Below are positions 27,222 to 36,094 of a DNA stretch of 64,000 nt, piece by piece. The notes beneath the pieces are model-generated. The model ran no database searches and had not been told where the DNA came from. It saw only the letters and a program-made list of their open reading frames with translations. Source of the stretch: Solirubrobacteraceae bacterium. GTDB lineage: Bacteria > Actinomycetota > Thermoleophilia > Solirubrobacterales > Solirubrobacteraceae. The position numbers and the translations under genes were made by a program. Location: assembly GCA_023230855.1 (NCBI GenBank), contig JALNWQ010000007.1, forward strand, positions 1-64,000, written 5' to 3'. The stretch's first letter is position 1. Each line of letters starts with the position of its first letter.

Positions 27222-28114
27222 GCGCGCGCATCACGCCCCTCGCCGACGTGCTTCCGCGACCGCGGACGGTCGCCGTCGGCATGTTCGACGGCGTCCACCT
27301 GGGCCACCGCGAGGTCATCCGCGGGGCCGACACGGCGCTCACGCTCCACCCACACCCGCTCGCGGTCCTCCGCCCCGACCGGGTCCCCGCCCAGCTCACG
27401 ACGCTCGAGCGCAAGGCCGCGCTCATCGGGGCGCTCGGGGTGCAGGAGCTCGTGCTGGTCCCGTTCGACGCCCAGACGGCCGCCCAGTCGCCGCAGGAGT
27501 TCGTGGACGACGTCCTCGTGCGGCGCCTCGACGCGCGCGGCGTCCGGGTCGGGGAGAACTTCCACTTCGGCCACGGCGCGGCCGGCACGCCCACGCTGCT
27601 CGCGTCCGATCCCCGGTTCGACACCGTCATCGTCCCGTTGCTCAGCGGCGAGGGGCAGCGCCTGAGCTCCACCCGGGCCCGGGAGCTCGTCGCGGCCGGC
27701 GACGTGGCGGCCGCCACCCGCATCCTCGGCGACCCGTTCGCGCTGTCGGGGATCGTCGAGCCCGGCGAGCGACGCGGACGCGAGCTCGGGTTCCCGACCG
27801 CCAACCTCGAGCCGCCGCCGGGGCACGCCCTGCCCGCGCACGGCGTGTACGCGTGCCGTGCCCGCATCGACGGCGACGAGGCCCGTGCGGCGGCGGTGTC
27901 GATCGGCGTGCGGCCCCAGTTCGAGTCCGCCCTCGGGGTGCTCGTGGAGGCCCACGTCGTCGACTGGTCCGGCGACCTGTACGGCCGTCCGCTCGAGCTG
28001 GAGTTCCTCGAGCGCCTCCGGGGCGAGGAGCGGTTCGACGACGTGCCGTCGCTCGTCGCGCAGATACGGCGCGACGTCGAGGCCACGCGTCGCGTCTTCC
28101 GCGCCCACGCCTGA
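27218..28114 (+). CDS. ribF: Bifunctional riboflavin kinase / FAD synthetase
   Basis: This 298-aa enzyme makes FMN and FAD. The N-terminal nucleotidyltransferase has GMFDGVHLGHREVI and LSSTRARELVAAGDV; the C-terminal kinase domain has GRELGFPTANLEPP and HGVYACRARID. It is the last gene of the coupled rbfA-nrnA-truB-ribF block. Confidence 0.95.
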   Translation: MSARITPLADVLPRPRTVAVGMFDGVHLGHREVIRGADTALTLHPHPLAVLRPDRVPAQLTTLERKAALIGALGVQELVLVPFDAQTAAQSPQEFVDDVLVRRLDARGVRVGENFHFGHGAAGTPTLLASDPRFDTVIVPLLSGEGQRLSSTRARELVAAGDVAAATRILGDPFALSGIVEPGERRGRELGFPTANLEPPPGHALPAHGVYACRARIDGDEARAAAVSIGVRPQFESALGVLVEAHVVDWSGDLYGRPLELEFLERLRGEERFDDVPSLVAQIRRDVEATRRVFRAHA

Positions 28115-28192
28115 CGCCGGCGTACCGCGGTCGCCCTCCCGGGGCCGGGCCCGACGCCGACCCGCCGTCCCGCCCGCCGCCGCGTGTTCTGT

Positions 28193-28198
28193 TACCTT
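28193..28198 (+). promoter_or_regulatory. Candidate -10 box of rpsO
   Basis: TACCTT lies 10 nt before ATG 28209. If correct, the rpsO mRNA has almost no leader, so the classical S15 leader autoregulation could not work here. Confidence 0.45.
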
Positions 28199-28208
28199 CC
28201 CTCGTCGC

Positions 28209-28481
28209 ATGTCGGCACTCACGCAGGATCGAAAGCTCGAGATCGTCAGTCGGTTCGGTGAGTCCGAGACCGACACCGGTTCGACGAAGGTGCAGATCGC
28301 GCTCCTCACCGAGCGGATCAACCTCCTCACCGAGCATCTGCGCGACCACAAGATGGACCACCACTCGCGTCGCGGCCTGCTCATGCTCGTCGGTCGCCGT
28401 CGTCGGCTCCTCGACTACATGCGGCGCGACGACCTCGACGGGTACCGCGCCCTGATCAAGGAGCTCGGGCTCCGCAAGTAG
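28209..28481 (+). CDS. rpsO: 30S ribosomal protein S15
   Basis: The 90-aa protein begins MSALTQDRKLEIVSRFGE and contains DTGSTKVQIALLTERINLLT, DHHSRRGLLMLVGRRRRLLD and YRALIKELGLRK, all typical of S15, a primary 16S rRNA binder. It comes after ribF, in the common truB-ribF-rpsO-pnp order, though pnp is separated here by three genes. Confidence 0.96.
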   Translation: MSALTQDRKLEIVSRFGESETDTGSTKVQIALLTERINLLTEHLRDHKMDHHSRRGLLMLVGRRRRLLDYMRRDDLDGYRALIKELGLRK

Positions 28482-28500
28482 CCCGCCCGGTCGCGGTCCG

Positions 28501-28506
28501 TAGGAT
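28501..28506 (+). promoter_or_regulatory. Candidate -10 box of the peroxiredoxin gene
   Basis: TAGGAT is 7 nt before ATG 28514. It overlaps an upstream in-frame ATG (28505), which therefore cannot be the start. Confidence 0.55.
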
Positions 28507-28513
28507 GCGGACC

Positions 28514-28981
28514 ATGGCCATCATCGCTGCCGGAACCCCGGTCCCCGACATCACGCTCAAGCGCGAGGACGGGACCGACTTCACCACCGCCGACCTGCGT
28601 GGTCGGACGACGGTGCTGGTCTTCTACCCGTTCGCGTTCAGCCCCGTCTGCACCGACCAGCTGCAGGTGTACGAGGAGGTCGTGCGCGAGCTGGCCGACC
28701 AGGGGGCGGTGCTGTACGGCGTCTCCACCGACGCCACGTGGTCGCAGACCGCGTTCCGCGAGCAGCTCGGCGTGTCGATCGAGCAGCTCTCGGACTTCGA
28801 GCCCAAGGGCGCGGCGTCGAAGGCGCTCGGAGCGTACTTCGAGCCGGCCGGCATGACGAACCGGGCGCTCGTCGTCGTCGGTCCCGACGGCGTGGTGGCC
28901 TGGAGCCACCTGGCCGACTCGCCCGGGCACCTGCCCGGCGTGGACAAGCTCCGCGAGGGCGTCGCCGCCGTCGCCGCCTGA
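28514..28981 (+). CDS. Thiol peroxidase of the AhpE / Bcp group
   Basis: This 155-aa peroxiredoxin has the peroxidatic Cys in FYPFAFSPVCTDQLQVYEE (near residue 45) with the preceding Pro and Thr replaced by Ser-Pro-Val, as in AhpE-like proteins. Conserved features include LVFYPFAFS and WSQTAFREQLGV. I see no second (resolving) Cys, so it probably acts as a 1-Cys enzyme and needs an external thiol such as mycothiol, mycoredoxin or the DsbA-like protein encoded next. Confidence 0.85.
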   Translation: MAIIAAGTPVPDITLKREDGTDFTTADLRGRTTVLVFYPFAFSPVCTDQLQVYEEVVRELADQGAVLYGVSTDATWSQTAFREQLGVSIEQLSDFEPKGAASKALGAYFEPAGMTNRALVVVGPDGVVAWSHLADSPGHLPGVDKLREGVAAVAA

Positions 28982-28992
28982 CGGACGTCCAC

Positions 28993-29493
28993 GTGGACGA
29001 TCCCCGGACCGTCCGGGGCGACGACCACCGCTCCGGCTCCGGTCCGGTGGTCGTGCTCTACGGCGACGTCACGTGCCACCGGTGCCAGGAGGCGACGCGT
29101 CGCCTCCGCGCCGCCCCGGTCGAGCTCGTCTGGCGCCACCTCGTGCTCCGTGCGCGAGGGCCGCGGCCCCGGGCGCTGGCCCACGCCCTCGAGGGCGCCG
29201 CTCGACAGGGTCGGTTCTGGCCGCTCCTCGACCGGTTGCTCGGCGATCCCGCCCACACCGAGGATCCGGACCTGTGGCGGGTCGCCGGGGAGCTCGGGCT
29301 CGACGTGCCGCGGTTCGACGCCGACCGTCGCGACGGCGCCTGCGTCGACCGCGTCGACCGCGATCTCCGCGACGCGCTCGCGCTCGGAGCGGTCGGCACG
29401 CCGGCGATCCTCGTCGGGGACCGGCCGGTCGACCACGGCGTCCCCGACGAGCGGTGGATCGACGCGCTCGTCGCCGACCACCTGCGACGCTGA
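28993..29493 (+). CDS. DsbA-like thioredoxin-fold oxidoreductase
   Basis: This 166-aa cytoplasmic protein (no signal peptide) has a thioredoxin-fold start, VVVLYGDVTCHRCQEATRRL, with active-site CHRC, a helical insertion (LAHALEGAARQGRFWPLLDR) and the cis-Pro region GAVGTPAILVGDRPV. It resembles the DsbA-like domain found free or fused to NhaA antiporters. GTG 28993 lies 12 nt after the peroxiredoxin; an in-frame CTG at 28978 overlaps that gene's stop. It may reduce the peroxiredoxin (inference). Confidence 0.8.
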   Translation: MDDPRTVRGDDHRSGSGPVVVLYGDVTCHRCQEATRRLRAAPVELVWRHLVLRARGPRPRALAHALEGAARQGRFWPLLDRLLGDPAHTEDPDLWRVAGELGLDVPRFDADRRDGACVDRVDRDLRDALALGAVGTPAILVGDRPVDHGVPDERWIDALVADHLRR

Positions 29494-29501
29494 CCGCGGC
29501 C

Positions 29502-29523
29502 GCCGGCCGGATCGCCGGCCGGC
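29502..29523. terminator. Hairpin between convergent genes
   Basis: GCCGGCCGG (29502-29510) pairs with CCGGCCGGC (29515-29523) around ATCG. The perfect 9-bp stem is placed between the DsbA-like gene and the convergent DUF2330 gene. There is no U-run. Confidence 0.5.
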
Positions 29524-29604
29524 ACGGGAGCCGACCCGAGCCGCCTCGGGCACGGGCCGTGGCGACCGTCACGCGCCGCATCCGGGCGCGGTCCGTGGCG
29601 TCGG

Positions 29605-30726
29605 TCAGCCGGTCCGGCCGCCGCGTCGCAGGAGCGCGCGGACGCCGAGCATGAGGCCCGCGACGAGCGGGATCAACAGGAGCCACGCCGCCACCGGCGG
29701 TCCGTCGAAGTCCTCCTCGACGTCGATCTCGTCCGGGAGCGGCGCGGTGCCGAACCCGTCGGCGGACTCGAACGGATAGCCGGTCGTCGCCCGGAACGCC
29801 CGGTCGCTCGGGGCCTGCTCCGGCTCGACGTCCCCGGTGATGGCCCCCGGACGTCGGTTGCGGATCTCGAGGCGGGTGAGGAACCCGCCCTTCAACGCGT
29901 CACGGACGGCGGGGGAGAGGTCACCGGCGATCTCGGCGACGGTCCCGGCATGGAAGGTGTCGAAGCCGGACGCGACGACCCGGTGGCCGGCCGCGACGTA
30001 CAGGCGCACCGACACCGGGGCGGTCCCGACGCGGCTGAGCTCCAGCGGATACACGAGCTCGTCGCTGCGGAACCGCACCTTGAGCGGGCGGAGCGACAGC
30101 TCCCCGGCCTCCGGCCCGTCGGCCAGGCGGATCGCGACGAACGCCCAGTCGTCGCGCACGTACGACCCGAGCACCGGCTCGGCCTCCGCCGGCGTCGCGT
30201 AGCCGTGGCGGTCGAGCCACCGGCGCAGCGCCCCGGCGTCGCCGGAGCGCAGGACCGACACGTCGTAGGCGCCGAGCGTCCGGCGGGAGATGACGTCGAC
30301 GCCACCCCCGACCGCGCCCGGGGCGGCGCCGTCGTCGTCGCCACCGGACGACGACGGGAGCGGCGCGGTCGCCCGGTCCAGCTCGTCGAAGAGCGTCGCC
30401 TGGGCCTCGTCGACCTGCGTGACCCGCGGCGTGGCGGGGACCGGCAGCACCACCGCCGGACGCGACCCGCCCGTCGCGTCGTCCGGACGCGCGAGGTCGA
30501 GCGACAGGATGAGCTCCTGACGATCGCCGTCGTGCTGGATGAGCGCCCGCTCGGCCGTCACCTCGGCGTCGAACGCGATCCCGCACGCGCACGCGCCGGC
30601 GGGACGTGCCACGAGGGTCAGCGCCGCGACGGCCAGGACGACCGCGAGGGACGACGTCGCCAGCAGCCGCCGCACGCGTCCGGCGGGTCGGAGGCGGAGG
30701 GGTGGACGGGTGGGGGCGGCGGTCAC
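29605..30726 (-). CDS. DUF2330 membrane-anchored extracellular protein
   Basis: This 373-aa protein has an N-terminal signal peptide (LLATSSLAVVLAVAALTLVA) cut before the conserved ACACGIAF cysteines. A large extracellular domain follows, with QELILSLDLARPD, AVVLPVPATPRVTQV and the WLDRHGYATPAEAEPVLGSY segment. A C-terminal TM helix (AAWLLLIPLVAGLMLGVRAL) and an Arg-rich cytoplasmic end complete it. This pattern fits DUF2330, function unknown. The start at 30726 is supported by a TACCAT box 7 nt upstream. It is transcribed away from pnp. Confidence 0.85.
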   Translation of the reverse strand: MTAAPTRPPLRLRPAGRVRRLLATSSLAVVLAVAALTLVARPAGACACGIAFDAEVTAERALIQHDGDRQELILSLDLARPDDATGGSRPAVVLPVPATPRVTQVDEAQATLFDELDRATAPLPSSSGGDDDGAAPGAVGGGVDVISRRTLGAYDVSVLRSGDAGALRRWLDRHGYATPAEAEPVLGSYVRDDWAFVAIRLADGPEAGELSLRPLKVRFRSDELVYPLELSRVGTAPVSVRLYVAAGHRVVASGFDTFHAGTVAEIAGDLSPAVRDALKGGFLTRLEIRNRRPGAITGDVEPEQAPSDRAFRATTGYPFESADGFGTAPLPDEIDVEEDFDGPPVAAWLLLIPLVAGLMLGVRALLRRGGRTG

Positions 30727-30733
30727 GGCGGCG

Positions 30734-30739
30734 ATGGTA
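30734..30739 (-). promoter_or_regulatory. Candidate -10 box of the DUF2330 gene
   Basis: TACCAT on the minus strand ends 7 nt before GTG 30726. Confidence 0.5.
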
Positions 30740-30838
30740 CCTCCGCCTCCGGTTCCGCTACGCTCGACGGGTTCGGAATCACAGAAGAGCGAAGACGCCG
30801 CACGCCAGGTCCGATGGGCGTGCCACGAGGACAGACAT

Positions 30839-33100
30839 ATGAGTCACGCCGACGTGACCACGGTGACCGTGGAGATCTCCGGTCAGGAGATCGCCTTCGA
30901 GACCGGCAAGCTGGCCAGGCAGGCCGGCGGGGCGGTGACGGTCCGGCAGGGCGACACGGTCGTCTTGTGCACCGCGACCACCGGTCGCCTGAAGGACTTC
31001 GACTTCCTGCCGCTGACGGTGGACGTGGAGGAGCGCTCCTACGCCGCGGGCAAGATCCCCGGCAGCTTCTTCAAGCGCGAGGGCCGCGCGGGGGAGAAGG
31101 CGACGCTGACCGCCCGGATGATCGACCGGCCGATCCGTCCGCTCTTCCCCAAGGGCTGGCGGTACGAGACGCAGGTCGTCGCGCTCCCGATCTCGGTCGA
31201 CCACGAGCACCCGTACGACATCCTCGCGATGAACGGGGCGTCCGCCGCGCTGACGATCAGCTCGATCCCGCTCCCGACGCCGGTCGGCGCGGTCCGGATC
31301 GGCAAGATCGACGGGCAGTTCGTCGTCAACCCGCCCGAGCCGTCGCTCCTCAACGACGGGGAGAGCGAGCTGGACCTCATCGTCGCCGGCACCGCCGACG
31401 GCATCCTCATGGTCGAGGCCGGCGCCGACCTCATCCCCGAGGCGGAGATCCTCGACGCGCTCGACATCGCCCACGGCGCGATCAAGAAGCTCGTCGCCGC
31501 GCAGCTCGAGCTCCGCGAGCTCGTCGGCAAGGAGAAGATCGACTTCCAGCCGCCCGTCGTCGACGAGAAGCTGCAGGCGAAGATCGCCAAGGCGCACGGC
31601 AAGAAGATCGAGAAGGCCACCCAGGTCGTCGACAAGCTCGAGCGCCAGGACGCCACCGACGCCGCCAAGGCCGCGGCGGTCGAGGCGTTCAGCACCGGCG
31701 GCGAGGACCCCGACGTCGACAAGCAGGTCAAGTCGATCGTCGACGCGCTCGAGAAGAGCGCGGTCCGCAACCGCATCGCCGTCCAGAAGGTCCGTCCCGA
31801 CGGTCGTGAGTCGACCGAGATCCGTCAGATCACGATCGAGACCGGCACCGCCCCGCGGACGCACGGCTCGGCGCTCTTCACCCGCGGCCAGACGCAGGCG
31901 CTGTCCGTCGCGTCGCTCGGCACGCTGAAGGAGGAGATGCGGCTCGACACCCTCGGGCTCGAGACGAACCGCTTCTACTGGCACCACTACAACTTCCCGC
32001 CGTTCTCCGTCGGCGAGGCCGGCCGCCTGGGCGGCCCCAAGCGTCGTGACATCGGTCACGGCGCGCTGGCCGAGCGGGCGCTCGTGCCGGTCGTCCCGTC
32101 GACCGAGGAGTTCCCGTACACGATCCGCGTCGTGTCGGACATCCTCGAGTCGAACGGCTCCTCGTCGATGGCGTCGGTCTGCGGCAGCTCGCTGTCGCTC
32201 ATGGACGCGGGCGTGCCGATCAAGGCCCCGGTCGCGGGCATCGCGATGGGCCTGATCAAGGAGGGCGACGACTACATCGTCCTCACCGACATCGCCGGCG
32301 TCGAGGACCACCTCGGCGACATGGACTTCAAGGTCGCCGGCACCGCCGAGGGCATCACCGCCCTCCAGATGGACATCAAGATCACGGGCGTCTCGTTCGA
32401 GATCCTCCGCGACGCGCTGGCCCAGGCCAAGGACGCGCGGCTGGAGATCCTCGGCAAGATGGCCGACGTCATCGAGGGCCCGCGCGAGGAGCTGTCGCAG
32501 TTCGCGCCGCGGATCCTGTCGGTGAAGATCGACACCGAGAAGATCGGGATGATCATCGGCAAGGGCGGCGAAACGATCCGCGGGCTGCAGGAGGAGTTCG
32601 AGGCCCAGATCGACATCAACGACGACGGCACGATCAACGTGTACAGCTCGTCCGGCGCGAAGGGCGACGCGCTCGTCGACCGGATCAACGCGATGACCCG
32701 TGACGTGGAGCTCGGCGACGAGTTCGACGGCAAGGTCGTGAAGACCACGACGTTCGGGGCGTTCGTCGAGCTCATCAAGGGCACCGACGGGCTGCTGCAC
32801 ATCTCGAACGTCGCGCCGGGCAAGCGGGTCGAGACCGTCGACGAGGTCCTGTCGGCCGGCGACGTCATCAAGGTCCGCGTCGCCGAGCTCGACCGCGAGC
32901 GCGGCCGGATCGGCCTGCGCCTGTCGGACGACCCGTCCGTCGCCGGCAAGACGGTCGAGGAGCTGAAGTCGCTGTCCTCGGGCAACGGCTCGCGCGCCGG
33001 CGGCGGTGACCGTGGCTCGCGCGGCCCGCGGCGCGAGGGCGGCGACCGGCCGCCGCGGCGTCGCCGCGAGGGCGATCGCGACCCGGACCGGCGGCGCTGA
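30839..33100 (+). CDS. pnp: Polyribonucleotide nucleotidyltransferase (PNPase)
   Basis: This 753-aa 3'-5' exoribonuclease has a first RNase PH domain (GKLARQAGGAVTVRQGDTVV, FFKREGRAGEKATLTARMID), a helical linker, a second RNase PH domain with the catalytic site (HGSALFTRGQTQAL, SNGSSSMASVCGSSLSLMDA), KH (GMIIGKGGETIRGLQEEFEA) and S1 (DGKVVKTTTFGAFVELIKG). The basic tail (RRREGDRDPDRRR) is typical of actinobacterial enzymes. ATG 30839 follows GAGG 11 nt upstream. Confidence 0.96.
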   Translation: MSHADVTTVTVEISGQEIAFETGKLARQAGGAVTVRQGDTVVLCTATTGRLKDFDFLPLTVDVEERSYAAGKIPGSFFKREGRAGEKATLTARMIDRPIRPLFPKGWRYETQVVALPISVDHEHPYDILAMNGASAALTISSIPLPTPVGAVRIGKIDGQFVVNPPEPSLLNDGESELDLIVAGTADGILMVEAGADLIPEAEILDALDIAHGAIKKLVAAQLELRELVGKEKIDFQPPVVDEKLQAKIAKAHGKKIEKATQVVDKLERQDATDAAKAAAVEAFSTGGEDPDVDKQVKSIVDALEKSAVRNRIAVQKVRPDGRESTEIRQITIETGTAPRTHGSALFTRGQTQALSVASLGTLKEEMRLDTLGLETNRFYWHHYNFPPFSVGEAGRLGGPKRRDIGHGALAERALVPVVPSTEEFPYTIRVVSDILESNGSSSMASVCGSSLSLMDAGVPIKAPVAGIAMGLIKEGDDYIVLTDIAGVEDHLGDMDFKVAGTAEGITALQMDIKITGVSFEILRDALAQAKDARLEILGKMADVIEGPREELSQFAPRILSVKIDTEKIGMIIGKGGETIRGLQEEFEAQIDINDDGTINVYSSSGAKGDALVDRINAMTRDVELGDEFDGKVVKTTTFGAFVELIKGTDGLLHISNVAPGKRVETVDEVLSAGDVIKVRVAELDRERGRIGLRLSDDPSVAGKTVEELKSLSSGNGSRAGGGDRGSRGPRREGGDRPPRRRREGDRDPDRRR

Positions 33101-34401
33101 GCACCACCGGCAACGACCCGGGTGACGCTCCGCGCGTCACCCGGCTGGGGTCCGGCGTCACCGTCGCGTCCGACGTGCTGCCGTCCGCGCTGTCGGTGGC
33201 GCTCGGGGTGTGGGTCGGCGTCGGCTCCCGTCACGAGCGTCCCGTCGAGGCCGGGAGCAGCCACCTGCTGGAGCACATGCTCTTCCGCGGGACCCGGAGC
33301 TACGCGTCGGCCGAGATCGATCGCCGGTTCGACGCGCTCGGTGGCGAGCTCAACGCCGCCACCGGCCGCGACGACACGGCGATCATCGCCCGCGTGCTGG
33401 CCGACGAGGTCGCCGACGCGTTCCCGGTGCTCGCCGAGATGGCCGCCGCGCCGCTGCTCGGCGACGACGACCTCGAGCTCGAGCGACGGATCGTCCTCGA
33501 GGAGATCGCCATGATCGACGACGACCCCGAGGAGCTCGTCTTCGAGCTGCTGCCGGTCGCCGTGTTCGGCGACCATCCGCTCGCACGACCGGTGATCGGA
33601 TCGCGCGAGAGCGTGTCGGCGACCACCGGTGACGCCCTGCGAGCGTTCCATCGCGCCCGGTACGCCCCGGGGCGCATCGTCGTCGCCGCCGCCGGGGCCG
33701 TCGACCACGACCGGCTCCGCGCGCTGACCGACGACCTGTTCCCGTCGCTCGACGTCGACCCGATCGACGACGATCCCGGCGACGCGCCGCCGTGCGCGCC
33801 CCGGACGGTGTTCCGCCGACGCGACACCGAGCAGGTGCAGGTCGCCGTCGCCGGGCGTGGCCCCGCGATGGGCGACGACCGTCGGTACGCGATGCGGGTC
33901 CTCGACACGATCCTGGGCGGCACGCCGTCGTCCCGGCTCTTCCGCGCCGTCCGCGAGGAGCGCGGCCTGGCCTACGCCGTGTCGACGTTCGACGACCAGC
34001 ACCACGGTGGCGGCATGGCCGGCGTGTACCTCGGCACGCGCGCCGACAACCTCGCCGAGGCCCTGCAGGTCGTCGGCGACGAGCTCGACCGGGTGCGGAA
34101 CCATTCCGTGGACGGCGACGAGCTCGAGCGGGCCAAGCACCACGCCCGTGCCCGCCTCCTGCTCGGCATGGAGTCGACGCAGGCCCGGATGGGCGTCCTC
34201 GGCCGATCGCTCGTCCACGGCCTGCCGCTGCGGCGACCGGCCGAGATCGCCGACCGCATCGACCGGGTGACCGTCGACGACGTCCGCGAGCTCGCGGCCG
34301 AGGTCTACGACCCCGACGCGTTGGCGGCCGCCGCGGTCGGACCGGACGAGGACGCGCTGCGTGTGGCGCTCGTCCCGGTCGCGCCACGCGCCGCCGGGTG
34401 A
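33097..34401 (+). CDS. M16 family zinc metallopeptidase
   Basis: This 434-aa protein is probably a processing protease of the pitrilysin family. The inverted zinc motif HLLEH is at residues 56-60, with the more distal metal-ligand Glu in the VLADEVADAFPVLAEM region; the C-terminal domain has LGGTPSSRLFRAVREERGLA. The first conserved strand (VTRLGSGVTVASDVLPSA) is encoded upstream of the first GTG (33175). In this frame after the last stop (33007) only CTG codons are available, the first being CTG 33097, overlapping the pnp stop (CTGA). It follows pnp, as ymxG-like proteases often do. Confidence 0.88.
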   Translation: MSTTGNDPGDAPRVTRLGSGVTVASDVLPSALSVALGVWVGVGSRHERPVEAGSSHLLEHMLFRGTRSYASAEIDRRFDALGGELNAATGRDDTAIIARVLADEVADAFPVLAEMAAAPLLGDDDLELERRIVLEEIAMIDDDPEELVFELLPVAVFGDHPLARPVIGSRESVSATTGDALRAFHRARYAPGRIVVAAAGAVDHDRLRALTDDLFPSLDVDPIDDDPGDAPPCAPRTVFRRRDTEQVQVAVAGRGPAMGDDRRYAMRVLDTILGGTPSSRLFRAVREERGLAYAVSTFDDQHHGGGMAGVYLGTRADNLAEALQVVGDELDRVRNHSVDGDELERAKHHARARLLLGMESTQARMGVLGRSLVHGLPLRRPAEIADRIDRVTVDDVRELAAEVYDPDALAAAAVGPDEDALRVALVPVAPRAAG

Positions 34402-34534
34402 CCGGTCGCCCGTCGCGCCCGAACCATCGGCCGCACGGCGGTCTCGCGGTCAAGGTGGGGCCCCGGACGGCCGATACCTTCGGCGAGGGCGGGGCCCCCG
34501 GACCCCGTGACGGGGCCCGGGGCGCCCGACGCGC

Positions 34535-36094
34535 ATGTCACCACCCACCGACCATCCGATGGCCTTCGACCCGGCCGGGATCGAGCGGTTCCTCGACGTC
34601 CTGCCCGACGCCGTCCTCGGGGTCTCCGAGCAGGGCACGATCGTGCTCGCCAACGAGCAGGCCGCGCACCTCTTCGGCTATCCGTCGGCCGACCTCGTCG
34701 GGCGTCCGGTGGACGACCTCGTCCCCGATCGGCACCGCGGGAGGCACGGCGGGCATCGCGGCGAGTACCTGCAGGACCCACGCACGCGCCCGATGGCGGG
34801 CCGCACCCGCCTGGCGGGGCGTCGCCGCGACGGATCGGAGTTCCCGGCCGAGATCAGCCTGTCGAGCACGCGCTCATCCCGCGGCGTCGTCGCGTGGGCG
34901 GCGGTGCGGGACATCTCCGACCGGCTCGCGGCCGAGGAGGAGCGGGAGCGGATGCGGCGGGCGGCCGACGACGCGCGGGCGCTTCGGCTCGAGAGCCTGG
35001 GGGAGCTCGCCGGGGGCGTCGCCCACGACTTCAACAACCTGCTCGGCGTCATCATGAGCTACGCATCGCTCGTGCGCGACGACCTCGACGACCGGCCGGA
35101 CCTCGCCGCCGACGTCGACCAGATCCGGGTGGCGGCCCAGCGTGGGGCCACGCTGACCCGGCAGATGCTCCTCTTCGGTCGCCGCGAGCTTCCGGGCCGG
35201 GAGAGCCTCGACCTCGTCGAGGTCGTCGACACCGTGCGGCCGCTGCTGCAGCGCGCGGTCGGCGAGCGGATCACGATCCACGTCGCCGGCGCGGCCGCCG
35301 GGCCCGTGCTCGCCGACCGGGGACAGCTCGAGCAGGTGCTGCTCAACCTCGCCGTCAACGCCCGCGACGCGATGCCGTCCGGGGGAGCCCTGACGCTCAC
35401 CGTGACGGCCGCGGGCGGGCCGGACGACCAGGCGACGCTGACCGTCGCCGACACCGGCGCGGGCATGACGCCGGACGTGCTCGACCGCGCGATGGAGCCG
35501 TTCTTCACGACGAAGGCCAAGGGGCAGGGCACCGGCCTCGGGCTGGCCACCGTGTACGGCATCGTCACCCACCACGGCGGCCGGGTGTCGATCGCGTCGC
35601 GACCCGGTGACGGCGCCACCGTGACCGTCACCCTGCCGGCCGCGTCCGACGCGCCCCGTCCCGACGCGGTGGGCTGGGACCGGTCACCGATCGGGCGTGG
35701 CGAGCGGGTGGTCGTCGTCGAGGACGACGACGGGCTCCGCGCGTCGACGGTCAGGACGCTGGAGCGGGCGGGATGCCTCGTCCAGGCGTACGCGTCGGCG
35801 TCGGACGCCCTCGACCGGGTCCTCGACGTGACGCGCCCGATCGACCTCGTCCTCACCGACGTCGTCATGCCGGGGGTCCAGGGCACCGAGCTCGCCGACC
35901 GGGTCGCCGACGCGCGGCCGGGCACCCCGGTGCTGCTCATGTCGGGCTACAGCGACGAGCTGGCCGGGATCCCGGCGGTCGGGAGGCGCTGGCCGTTGAT
36001 CGCCAAGCCGTTCGACGCCTGCGACCTCCTGCGTCGCATCCGCCGGCTCCTCGACGAGCAGCCGGACCCGGGCGAAGGCGACCCGGCGCCATGA
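34535..36094 (+). CDS. Hybrid sensor histidine kinase (PAS-HisKA-HATPase-REC)
   Basis: This 519-aa cytoplasmic protein contains, in order, a PAS domain (VLPDAVLGVSEQGTIVLANE to about residue 130), a HisKA domain with the phospho-acceptor in AGGVAHDFNNLLGVI, and a HATPase domain (NLAVNARDAMPSGG, VADTGAGM, GTGLGLATVYGIV). A C-terminal receiver follows (VVVVEDDDGLRAS, LTDVVMPGVQGTEL, IAKPFDACDLL). There is no TM segment. It overlaps the broken REC-GGDEF gene by ATGA, so they probably formed one pathway with c-di-GMP output. A 133-bp spacer precedes it, with TACCTT at 34475-34480 as a possible -10 box. Confidence 0.9.
   Translation: MSPPTDHPMAFDPAGIERFLDVLPDAVLGVSEQGTIVLANEQAAHLFGYPSADLVGRPVDDLVPDRHRGRHGGHRGEYLQDPRTRPMAGRTRLAGRRRDGSEFPAEISLSSTRSSRGVVAWAAVRDISDRLAAEEERERMRRAADDARALRLESLGELAGGVAHDFNNLLGVIMSYASLVRDDLDDRPDLAADVDQIRVAAQRGATLTRQMLLFGRRELPGRESLDLVEVVDTVRPLLQRAVGERITIHVAGAAAGPVLADRGQLEQVLLNLAVNARDAMPSGGALTLTVTAAGGPDDQATLTVADTGAGMTPDVLDRAMEPFFTTKAKGQGTGLGLATVYGIVTHHGGRVSIASRPGDGATVTVTLPAASDAPRPDAVGWDRSPIGRGERVVVVEDDDGLRASTVRTLERAGCLVQAYASASDALDRVLDVTRPIDLVLTDVVMPGVQGTELADRVADARPGTPVLLMSGYSDELAGIPAVGRRWPLIAKPFDACDLLRRIRRLLDEQPDPGEGDPAP

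Noticed and set aside
28115..28208. Possible structured S15 leader RNA before rpsO
   Set aside because: A -10 box 10 nt before the start codon leaves no room for a leader; I see no convincing pseudoknot.
28505..28513. Upstream ATG of the peroxiredoxin
   Set aside because: It overlaps the probable -10 box, and family similarity starts after ATG 28514.
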